A stretch of DNA of 45,790 nucleotides, taken from NCBI GenBank assembly GCA_963645945.1, contig CAVIUA010000011.1, forward strand, positions 1 through 45,790, read 5' to 3'. Below, one piece after another: positions 32,459-38,989 of this stretch. A program made the translations under genes and the position numbers. Position 1 is the first letter of the stretch, and every line of letters begins with the position of its first letter. The DNA comes from CAG-877 sp963645945 (lineage in GTDB: Bacteria; Bacillota_I; Bacilli_A; RF39; UBA660). A model generated the notes under the pieces. It made no database searches. It saw only the letters and a program-made list of their open reading frames with translations, and was not told the DNA's origin.

Positions 32459-33407
32459 CTTTATCTAATTCACAGTCAAGTCCCGTAATATAACTTTTAT
32501 TAACAAATACTTTTTCTAATTCTATATCTTTTCCATTTATATAATCAAAACTAGCACATATCATCACTTTTGCCAACTTAAGAGATCTTAAATACAAATC
32601 TAAAAAGCTCTCTTCGCTAGTTAAACTATATTCACATGGATTATGCCATAATTTATGATTTTCATTTAAAAAATTATGTCTATCATTTAATGGATAATGA
32701 TAACTAATAGCTTCAAATCTAAAAACACGTCTACTAGTAAAAGTATCAGCTAATTTATAGAAGAATTTTTTAATACCATATCTATCTTGCCTAAATATAA
32801 ATATAGAATTTCTCATTTGTTTTAATGATTTATAATATATTTTATCCATATTATCTACATCGAATGTTTCCATAAATGTATATTTAATTGTATCATTAAG
32901 TTCACTTGGAAATTTACTTGTATCAAAACTAAACTTACTTATATTAAATTTATAAGGATTAATTGATTCTCTTCTTTTAATCATATCATTATCTAAAAAA
33001 GTTTCCATAAATGCATGTACATTGTTATATTTATATGTACTTTTATCATTTTTATTAAAATATCCAGTTTTATAGTAAATATAAGGATGTACAGTAGAGT
33101 CCAATACATAGTGACAAATCGTTCCTACTAAAAATGAATTAACATCTATATTTTCTGCATAATCATTTTCTTTGATGTAATTGATTAAATTAACAAAAAA
33201 TTCTTGTGTCTTATTAGTATGAAAGTATTTTTGAAAATTTCTTATTTTTTTACCTGGTAATATACTAAATAAATTATAAAATATTAATGAATCAGTACTT
33301 TGACCAAACATCCTTAAACGATTAACGTCAAGCTTATTTTTAATTTCTTTCGGTAATATATCGTTTAAATCTTGTGCAAAGTAAGCATGTATAGCTGTTG
33401 CTGGCAT
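32436..33407 (-). CDS. Zinc-dependent phospholipase C-like protein
   Basis: The 323-residue protein resembles the Zn_dep_PLPC family. The N-terminal MPATAIHAYFAQDL, the Asp in FGQSTDSLIFY, HTNKTQEFF, and the GTICHYVLDSTVHPYIYY segment with an H-x3-D-x3-H pattern supply His and Asp metal ligands. HAFMETFLD provides further candidates. There is no signal peptide, so it probably acts in the cytoplasm, unlike clostridial toxins of the same fold. Such cytoplasmic relatives are common in gut Bacillota and their substrate is unknown. The ATG follows GGAGGG by 8 bp. Confidence 0.8.
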   Translation of the reverse strand: MPATAIHAYFAQDLNDILPKEIKNKLDVNRLRMFGQSTDSLIFYNLFSILPGKKIRNFQKYFHTNKTQEFFVNLINYIKENDYAENIDVNSFLVGTICHYVLDSTVHPYIYYKTGYFNKNDKSTYKYNNVHAFMETFLDNDMIKRRESINPYKFNISKFSFDTSKFPSELNDTIKYTFMETFDVDNMDKIYYKSLKQMRNSIFIFRQDRYGIKKFFYKLADTFTSRRVFRFEAISYHYPLNDRHNFLNENHKLWHNPCEYSLTSEESFLDLYLRSLKLAKVMICASFDYINGKDIELEKVFVNKSYITGLDCELDKELKYFEF

Positions 33408-33521
33408 AAATGAACCCTCCCAATCATATAAAATATAATATGAACATTCCCTAAACTTGTAACAATTATATCATAGTTTTTAAATTTTTCATATTTTTAC
33501 CATACTTAACTCTTAATGTTA

Positions 33522-33530
33522 TGATATAAT
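33522..33530 (+). promoter_or_regulatory. Extended -10 promoter of the Abi-HtrA pair
   Basis: TGATATAAT contains a TGn extension and a perfect -10 box, 18 bp before ATG 33548. No good -35 box is visible, as is usual for extended -10 promoters. Confidence 0.5.
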
Positions 33531-33547
33531 TTATAATAGGTGAGATT

Positions 33548-34507
33548 ATGATAGACAAACAATTTAAAACATTAGATGAACAAATTGAAATATTCAAACA
33601 TAAAGGATTAATAATTAAAGATGAAAAATATGCAAAAGAAGTCTTATTGCGTGAAAATTATTTCTTTATTAATGGATACCGACATCTATTTTATAAGTCA
33701 TCAACAGAAAAAATATTTATTCCTGGAACAACATTTGAGGAATTATATAGCTTATTCTTGTTTGACCGTTCATTTAGAAATGTCTTATTTAAATACCTAC
33801 TTGTAATTGAAAATAATTTAAAGTCAATTACTTCATATCAATTATCTAAAAAGTATGGATACAAGGAAAAAGATTACTTAAGGGCAAAGAATTTTACCCA
33901 GATTCCAGATCGTCAAAGACAAGTAAATGACCTTATAAAAAAAATGAAAAGACAAATAAGAATAAATGGTTCACAACACACTGCAACATCTCATTATGTT
34001 TCTAATTATGGTTATATACCTCTTTGGATTTTAGTAAAAGTACTATCATTTGGAGTAGTTAGTGAAATGATAACAATACTAAAACCAGAAGACCAAAGAG
34101 ATATAAGTAACATATATGGAATATCAACAAGTGACTTTACTACATATTTACCAATTCTTGCTAATTATAGAAATCTTTGTGCTCATGAAGATATTTTATA
34201 TGAAAATAGAACTCAAAAAGGAATAAATGATACTATATATCATAAGTTATTAAATATTCCAAAAGAAGATAATGAATATATATCTGGAAAACATGACTTA
34301 TTCGCTTTAATAATTATCATGAAACAGATGCTTTCAACTGAAGAGTTTAAGAATATGTCTTTTGAATTAGAACATATTGTTCAAACACTAAATTATAATT
34401 TAACTAGTATAAAATTAGATAAAGTATTAAAGACTATGGGCTTTCCAACAAATTGGGAGGAATTAGCTAAGATAGAGAGGCCGATGTTTAATGAAGAAGA
34501 AAAATAA
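33548..34507 (+). CDS. Abi_2 (AbiD/AbiF) family HEPN protein
   Basis: This 319-residue protein begins with the family pattern KTLDEQIEIFKHKGLII and LLRENYFFINGYRHLF. It has the central FDRSFRNVLFKYLLVIENNLKS helix and the RNLCAH motif (R208-x4-H213), the HEPN ribonuclease signature. Abi_2 proteins include lactococcal abortive-infection systems and are thought to act on RNA. It has no toxin-antitoxin partner next to it; instead it overlaps the HtrA-like protease gene by 17 bp. Promoter: extended -10 box just upstream. Confidence 0.88.
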   Translation: MIDKQFKTLDEQIEIFKHKGLIIKDEKYAKEVLLRENYFFINGYRHLFYKSSTEKIFIPGTTFEELYSLFLFDRSFRNVLFKYLLVIENNLKSITSYQLSKKYGYKEKDYLRAKNFTQIPDRQRQVNDLIKKMKRQIRINGSQHTATSHYVSNYGYIPLWILVKVLSFGVVSEMITILKPEDQRDISNIYGISTSDFTTYLPILANYRNLCAHEDILYENRTQKGINDTIYHKLLNIPKEDNEYISGKHDLFALIIIMKQMLSTEEFKNMSFELEHIVQTLNYNLTSIKLDKVLKTMGFPTNWEELAKIERPMFNEEEK

Positions 34508-35609
34508 TAATAATAATAATATTAAATTTTTACCTATAATTGTTTTTTCATTCGTGATTGGAGGATTAGTAACTATATCATTTTTAAGATGGACTCCAAT
34601 TTTAGATCAAATACTTGGTAATAGAAATACTGTAATAACAAAAAATGGAACACAAGTATATGAAAAATCATCTCTTGCTGCATCTGTTGAAAAAGTATAT
34701 GATGCTGTAGTAGTTGTAGAAGGATATCAAAGTAATCAACTAGCATCAACTGGTACAGGTTTTGTTTATAAAACAGATGATAAATATGGATATTTATTAA
34801 CAAATCAACATGTTATAGATAATCAAGAAACAGTAAAAGTTATGCTTACATCAGGTGAGAAAGTAGAAACAAAAGTTCTTGGTAGTGATGAATACTTAGA
34901 TTTAGCTGTACTAAGAATACCTAAAGAATATGTAACTCTAGTCGCAACAATAGGTAAAAGCGAAGACATGAGTTTAGGAGATACAGTATTTACCGTTGGT
35001 TCACCCTTGGGCTCAGATTATTATGGAAGTGTTACATCCGGAATATTGTCAGGTAAAGATAGAATGGTTTCAGTAAATGTATCTAATACAGCAAGTAATG
35101 ACTGGGTCATGCGCGTATTACAAATTGATGCATCAATTAATCCAGGTAATTCTGGTGGACCATTATTAAATGTAAATGGTGAAGTAATAGGTATATGTTC
35201 CATGAAATTAGTAGATGATGATATAGAAGGAATGGGCTTTGCTATACCAATAGAATACGCTATGAATCATGCTGAATCATTAGAAAAAAATAAAAAAATA
35301 GAATGGCCAGTATTAGGTATAAGCATGGTAAATGTAACTGATACCGCAACATTAAGACAATACAACATATCTGTTGATAAAGATATAACATATGGAACTG
35401 TTGTATTAGAAACAACAAAAGATTCAGGCGCTGAAAAAGCCGGTCTTAAAAAAGGTGACATTATCATAAAAGTAAATGATACAAAAATAAAAGATCATGC
35501 TTACTTAAGATATGAATTATATCAACACCAAGCTGGCGACACAATAAATGTAACTTATATAAGAGCTGGTAAAGAACATACTACAAAAGTTACATTAAAA
35601 AATAGTTAA
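34491..35609 (+). CDS. HtrA/DegP-like serine protease with PDZ domain
   Basis: The 372-residue protein has one N-terminal membrane anchor (residues about 12-33), an S1C trypsin-like domain with the triad His107, Asp137 and Ser221 (TNQHVID, LDLAVL, NPGNSGGP), and one C-terminal PDZ domain (about 285-370). It degrades or refolds damaged exported proteins at the outer face of the membrane. The first residues after the start are a run of six Asn encoded by repeated AAT triplets. Its ATG lies inside the end of the Abi gene, so translation may depend on it. This is probably the HtrA/YyxA type, but the exact orthologue is unclear. Confidence 0.93.
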   Translation: MKKKNNNNNNIKFLPIIVFSFVIGGLVTISFLRWTPILDQILGNRNTVITKNGTQVYEKSSLAASVEKVYDAVVVVEGYQSNQLASTGTGFVYKTDDKYGYLLTNQHVIDNQETVKVMLTSGEKVETKVLGSDEYLDLAVLRIPKEYVTLVATIGKSEDMSLGDTVFTVGSPLGSDYYGSVTSGILSGKDRMVSVNVSNTASNDWVMRVLQIDASINPGNSGGPLLNVNGEVIGICSMKLVDDDIEGMGFAIPIEYAMNHAESLEKNKKIEWPVLGISMVNVTDTATLRQYNISVDKDITYGTVVLETTKDSGAEKAGLKKGDIIIKVNDTKIKDHAYLRYELYQHQAGDTINVTYIRAGKEHTTKVTLKNS

Positions 35610-35612
35610 TTT

Positions 35613-35656
35613 AAAATTAAACATACCAATATTTTCTAGGTATGTTTTAATTTTAA
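35613..35656 (+). terminator. Intrinsic terminator after the HtrA-like gene
   Basis: AAAATTAAACATACC pairs with GGTATGTTTTAATTTT (one bulged T) around an 11-base loop. The long AT-rich stem follows the stop by a few bases. Confidence 0.8.
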
Positions 35657-35665
35657 AAAAGATAC

Positions 35666-35694
35666 TTCAAATATTATAAAATGAGTGCTATAAT
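35666..35694 (+). promoter_or_regulatory. Promoter of the prs leader
   Basis: TTCAAA (35666-35671) lies 17 bp before a perfect TATAAT (35689-35694). Transcription should start near 35701, giving a leader of about 137 nt before prs. Confidence 0.65.
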
Positions 35695-35713
35695 AATTCA
35701 CGAGGGAATAAGT

Positions 35714-35794
35714 ATGGTTGTATTTAAAAAGGACAATTTACCAATTGACAACTGCTGTAAAAATAAATACAGTCTATTTGTGTCTATAAAATAA
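35714..35794 (+). CDS. Possible 26-residue leader peptide upstream of prs
   Basis: A short frame MVVFKKDNLPIDNCCKNKYS... of 26 codons begins at ATG 35714, preceded by GAGGGA at good distance. Its TAA overlaps the first bases of a terminator hairpin, so a ribosome finishing it would cover that hairpin. Codons for Asn-Cys-Cys-Lys lie in the middle of it. It may be a regulatory leader peptide or a chance ORF; nothing like it is known to me. Confidence 0.45.
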   Translation: MVVFKKDNLPIDNCCKNKYSLFVSIK

Positions 35795-35814
35795 AGGGAC
35801 TTCTATCCCTTTTT
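35793..35814 (+). terminator. Intrinsic terminator (attenuator candidate) just before prs
   Basis: AAAGGGA and TCCCTTT form a perfect 7-bp stem around CTTCTA, followed by T residues. It ends 24 bp before the prs ATG and is downstream of the promoter at 35666-35694, so transcription must pass it to reach prs. A smaller hairpin, CTGTA/TACAG (35754-35772), precedes it. Confidence 0.75.
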
Positions 35815-35837
35815 ATTGTGTTAATGGGAGGTTTAAA

Positions 35838-36956
35838 ATGGAAGCGAATGCAAAAAATTTACGTTTAATAGTTATGGACAATTTTGAAGAATTTGGCAGA
35901 AAGGTAGATGGACATTTAAAATTAATGCGTCATATAGAGAATGAAAATGCTACATTTATAGTACCTGTAAAGATGACAAGATTTTCATCAGGTGAAGGCA
36001 AAGCAGAAATAATGGATACTATTAGAGCTCAAGATGTATATATATTAACAGATGTAATGAATTATGATTGTACTTATAAAATGCATGGATTTGTTAATCA
36101 TAAAAGTCCAGATGATCATTATCAAGAATTAAAAAGAGTAATTTCAGCAATGGATGGAGCAGAAGATAGTTTAAAAGTAATTATGCCTTTTTTATACGAA
36201 GGACGTCAGCATAAGAGAAAAGGTAGAGAATCAAAAGACTGTTCTGAAATGTTACATGAGTTAGAATTTTCAGGAGTAGATTCATTTATAACTTTTGATG
36301 CACATGATCCAAGTATTAGAAATGCTCTACATACTTGTTCATTTGATACAATTTATCCTACATATTCAATTTTGAAAGAATTTATAGAAAATGAGCCAAT
36401 TGATTTTGAAAAATTATTAGTAGTCAGCCCTGATACGGGTGCAGTAGATAGAGCTGTTTATTATGCTGAAATGTTAGGAACAGATGTAGGTATATATCAT
36501 AAAAGAAGAGATATGTCCAAAGTTGTTGACGGAAAAAATCCAATAGTAGCACATGAATACTTAGGAGCTCCAGTAGAAGGAAAAAATGTTATTGTTGTAG
36601 ATGATATGATAGCCTCTGGTCAATCAATATTAGAAGTTGCTGAACAACTAAAGAAAAGAGGAGCGGAAAATATATATTTAATTGCATCTTTTGCCTTGTT
36701 TAGTGATGGAGAAAAAAGTGTACAAGCATTTGATGAGGCCTATGACAAAGGAATATTTACAAGATGTTATACAAGTAATTTATGTTATATGCCAAAAGAA
36801 GTAGAAAAAAAAGACTGGCTAAGAGTTGGAGACTGTTCAAAATATGTTGCTAAATTAATTGATACTTTAAACAAACATGAATCAATTAGTCCATTGTTAG
36901 ACAGTAAAGAAAAAATTCTAACTAAAGTAAGAGAGGCAAAAGCAAAAAATAATTAA
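35838..36956 (+). CDS. prs: Ribose-phosphate pyrophosphokinase, long form
   Basis: The enzyme makes PRPP from ribose 5-phosphate and ATP for nucleotide, His and Trp synthesis. The 372-residue protein is about 55 residues longer than the usual 315. The PRPP-binding loop reads IVVDDMIASGQSI (about residues 252-264) and the catalytic flexible-loop region YEGRQHKRKGRE (about 119-130) is conserved. The extra length lies mostly in the second half and the C-terminal tail. Ribosome-binding site GGGAGG. The start is preceded by a leader with a terminator, so expression is probably attenuated. Confidence 0.92.
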   Translation: MEANAKNLRLIVMDNFEEFGRKVDGHLKLMRHIENENATFIVPVKMTRFSSGEGKAEIMDTIRAQDVYILTDVMNYDCTYKMHGFVNHKSPDDHYQELKRVISAMDGAEDSLKVIMPFLYEGRQHKRKGRESKDCSEMLHELEFSGVDSFITFDAHDPSIRNALHTCSFDTIYPTYSILKEFIENEPIDFEKLLVVSPDTGAVDRAVYYAEMLGTDVGIYHKRRDMSKVVDGKNPIVAHEYLGAPVEGKNVIVVDDMIASGQSILEVAEQLKKRGAENIYLIASFALFSDGEKSVQAFDEAYDKGIFTRCYTSNLCYMPKEVEKKDWLRVGDCSKYVAKLIDTLNKHESISPLLDSKEKILTKVREAKAKNN

Positions 36957-36989
36957 TTTGTGATATAATTATAATAGGAGGAATGATAT

Positions 36990-38180
36990 ATGAGTAGAAC
37001 AGTAGGAACTGTAGTAAGAGGAATAAGAACACCTATAATTAAAGAAGGTGATGACTTAAAACAAATAGTTATTGATTCAGTATTAAATGCTAGTAAGCAA
37101 GAAAATTTTGAGTTCAATGATCGTGATATTATTGCTATAACAGAAGCAGTATTAGGTATTAGCACTGGAAATTATGCTACAATTGATGATATTGCTAATG
37201 ATGTAAAAAGTAAATTTAAAGGTAGTCATATTGGAATAGTTTTTCCTATATTAAGTAGAAACCGTTTTGCAGTATGCTTAAAAGCTTTTGCTAGGGCTAT
37301 GGATAAGATAACTATGGTATTAAGTTATCCATCAGATGAAGTTGGAAACGATATTCTAGATAAAAAACGTTTAGAAGAATTTGGAATAAATCCATATTCT
37401 GATGTAATTAGTGAAGAGGACTACACTGAAAAATTTGGTGATTTCAAACATATCTTTACTGGCGTAAACATGGTTGACTTTTATCGCGAAGTTGCTAAGG
37501 GTGAAAACTGTGAAATAGAATTTGTCTTTAGTAATAAACCAGAGGAAATTGTTAATTATACAAAAGAAGTTTTAGCATGTGATATTCATACGAGATTTGA
37601 AACTAAGAAAAAGCTAGAAAAGGCTGGTTGTCAAACTGTTCTTGGAATGGATGATATTTTAACTACTAGTGTTGATGGATCAGGATATAATAGTAAATAT
37701 GGTCTTCTAGGTTCTAATAGAGCAACCGAAAACAAAGTAAAATTATTCCCAGAAGCTGGCGAAAAATTAGTTTATGATATTCAAGATGAGTTAAAAAAGA
37801 TTACTGGTAAAACAATAGAAGTAATGATATATGGCGATGGAGCATTCAAAGATCCTGTTGGAAAAATATGGGAGTTAGCTGATCCGGTAGTTAGTCCATT
37901 TTATACAAAAGGCCTAGAAGGTAGTCCTAATGAATTAAAATTAAAGTATTTATCTGATAATAAATATAGTAATTTAAAAGGTGAAGAACTACAAGCAGCT
38001 ATAAGAAAAGAAATTGAAGAAAAAGATAAGAATTTAAAAGGAAAAATAGAAACACAAGGAACTACTCCAAGAAGATATACTGATCTTATTGGCTCACTTT
38101 GTGATTTAACCTCAGGCTCTGGAGATAAAGGAACACCTGTAGTATTTATCCAAGGATATTTTACAAATTATGCAGATTAA
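36990..38180 (+). CDS. CofE-like (coenzyme F420 gamma-glutamyl ligase family) protein
   Basis: This 396-residue protein has the F420_ligase fold signature: GTVVRGIRTPIIKEGDDL near the start, DRDIIAITEAVLG at about residue 43, and the long GDGAFKDPVGKIWELADPVVSP block. In archaea and actinobacteria CofE adds Glu to F420-0 using GTP. Nothing else for F420 synthesis is in the window, and Bacillota of this kind are not known to make F420, so the real substrate is unknown. It follows prs by 33 bp behind AGGAGG and probably shares its transcript. Confidence 0.8.
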   Translation: MSRTVGTVVRGIRTPIIKEGDDLKQIVIDSVLNASKQENFEFNDRDIIAITEAVLGISTGNYATIDDIANDVKSKFKGSHIGIVFPILSRNRFAVCLKAFARAMDKITMVLSYPSDEVGNDILDKKRLEEFGINPYSDVISEEDYTEKFGDFKHIFTGVNMVDFYREVAKGENCEIEFVFSNKPEEIVNYTKEVLACDIHTRFETKKKLEKAGCQTVLGMDDILTTSVDGSGYNSKYGLLGSNRATENKVKLFPEAGEKLVYDIQDELKKITGKTIEVMIYGDGAFKDPVGKIWELADPVVSPFYTKGLEGSPNELKLKYLSDNKYSNLKGEELQAAIRKEIEEKDKNLKGKIETQGTTPRRYTDLIGSLCDLTSGSGDKGTPVVFIQGYFTNYAD

Positions 38181-38182
38181 AA

Positions 38183-38209
38183 AAGAGACTTCAATAGAAA
38201 GTCTCTTTC
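38183..38209 (+). terminator. Intrinsic terminator after the CofE-like gene
   Basis: AAGAGACT and AGTCTCTT form an 8-bp stem around TCAATAGAA, followed by T residues. Confidence 0.85.
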
Positions 38210-38227
38210 GTTTCTTAATATTTATAC

Positions 38228-38258
38228 AAACAAAAAACACAATCCTGACAAATTGTGC
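38228..38258 (-). terminator. Terminator of the minus-strand RNA
   Basis: On the minus strand CACAAT pairs with ATTGTG around an 8-base loop and is followed by TTTTTTG. On the plus strand the same hairpin is followed by CTTTTCG, a poor tail, so the minus direction is favoured. Confidence 0.7.
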
Positions 38259-38589
38259 TTTTCGAGTTTTAAAAATGGAAAACCAAGTAGACCTCAAGAA
38301 AAACTTTACAGCTTCAAATATAATCAAAGACTATATAAGAAACACGGTAAATAACTCAAAATCAAAATTCTTAACAAAAGTCAGTATCAAGAATTGGCAT
38401 CCTATCAACAAGCAAGTACTCTCTTGCTACACGTGTAATCTTAGACCGTGATAGGATAACATCAGAACAACTAATGTCTCTCCAAGTAAGTCCAACTTAA
38501 TGGTTACTTACATAAGACCCAGCAATTACATTTAAATGACGAATCAAACAAATATAACAGCCTGTCAAACTAATTATCATATCTAAGAT
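38230..38589 (-). ncRNA. Candidate structured RNA of about 360 nt, family unknown
   Basis: No convincing protein gene covers this stretch. Read on the minus strand it has an extended -10 promoter, a series of hairpins and a terminator. Stems, 5' to 3': 38511-38506 with 38491-38486 (GTAAGT/ACTTAC) plus an inner CCA/TGG; 38477-38471 with 38465-38459; a perfect 9-bp stem ATCCTATCA/TGATAGGAT joining 38457-38449 to 38407-38399 and enclosing AGCAAG/CTTGCT; and AATTCTT/AAGAATT at 38395-38389 with 38372-38366. One pair in the second stem is G-U on the minus strand but a C-A mismatch on the plus strand, which sets the direction. It lacks tmRNA, RNase P and SRP signatures. Confidence 0.65.
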
Positions 38590-38595
38590 AATTCT

Positions 38596-38624
38596 ATATT
38601 ACCATAAGCAAAAACAAAATGCAA
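38596..38624 (-). promoter_or_regulatory. Promoter of the minus-strand RNA
   Basis: Read on the minus strand, TTGCAT (38624-38619) and TAATAT (38601-38596) are spaced by 17 bp. A TGG immediately before the -10 box makes it an extended -10 element. Confidence 0.5.
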
Positions 38625-38697
38625 CAATTTTTTTAAAAAAAATTAAATTTTTTTTATTTGATAAAAAATATAGAAAAAAGTAAACGGTGATGATACA

Positions 38698-38726
38698 TTG
38701 AACAGACACAATTATCATGTTATAAT
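38698..38726 (+). promoter_or_regulatory. Promoter of the plus-strand RNA
   Basis: TTGAAC (38698-38703) and a perfect TATAAT (38721-38726) with a 17-bp spacer. No start codon with a ribosome-binding site follows for 250 bp; a structured, AT-rich non-coding stretch does. Confidence 0.75.
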
Positions 38727-38732
38727 AAAAGT

Positions 38733-38942
38733 GTAAACAAGGGCTAAAAAAAACGACTAGTCTAACTAGTCTAATCTCATATTAATGAGTACTTAGGGTA
38801 AAACCTTTATTTTAACTCTCTATGTCATCTTAAATGGTATTAAAACATCAGAGAAAATTTTACAACTTTATTAAAAAATAATTTTTTTTAAAAATTTATA
38901 TAGTAAAAACACCAAAAGATTACAAATTAATTTGGTTTTTTT
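38733..38942 (+). ncRNA. Candidate small RNA of about 210 nt, family unknown
   Basis: Between the promoter at 38698-38726 and the terminator at 38911-38942 there is no ORF of note but several successive hairpins: GACTAG/CTAGTC (38755-38771), CTCAT/ATGAG (38776-38789), AGGG/CCTT (38795-38807) and TCTCT-ATGT with ACAT-(C)-AGAGA (38817-38854). The first hairpin also has a T8 tail on the minus strand, so it could stop antisense transcription. The 3' third is nearly pure A and T. I cannot assign it to a known class. Confidence 0.6.
38910..38942 (+). terminator. Terminator of the plus-strand RNA
   Basis: ACCAAA (38911-38916) pairs with TTTGGT (38931-38936) around a 14-base loop and is followed by seven T. 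Confidence 0.65.
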
Positions 38943-38961
38943 ATATCTTTTATAGTATACT
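38932..38961 (+). promoter_or_regulatory. Probable promoter of the helicase gene, starting in the RNA terminator
   Basis: TTGGTT (38932-38937), which is part of the terminator stem and tail, lies 18 bp before TATACT (38956-38961). The ATG at 38990 is 28 bp further. Confidence 0.5.
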
Positions 38962-38989
38962 ATAGTAAATTTTGAAAAAGGGTGTTAGT

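Noticed and set aside
38170..38451. A 93-codon plus-strand ORF after the CofE-like gene
   Set aside because: It starts inside the end of the CofE-like gene, runs through a clear terminator hairpin and over the stems of the candidate RNA, and has no ribosome-binding site or protein-like family features.
38370..38499. Plus-strand frame containing RIGILSTSKYSLATRVILDR as a protein gene
   Set aside because: It has no start codon with a ribosome-binding site, and neighbouring frames are also open for a good part of it. The palindromic stems explain the conservation I would expect better than a protein does.
38230..38589. tmRNA, RNase P RNA or SRP RNA
   Set aside because: No tRNA-like ends or tag frame, no GAGGAAAGUCC-type P4 core, and no SRP Alu or helix 8 motif could be found on either strand.
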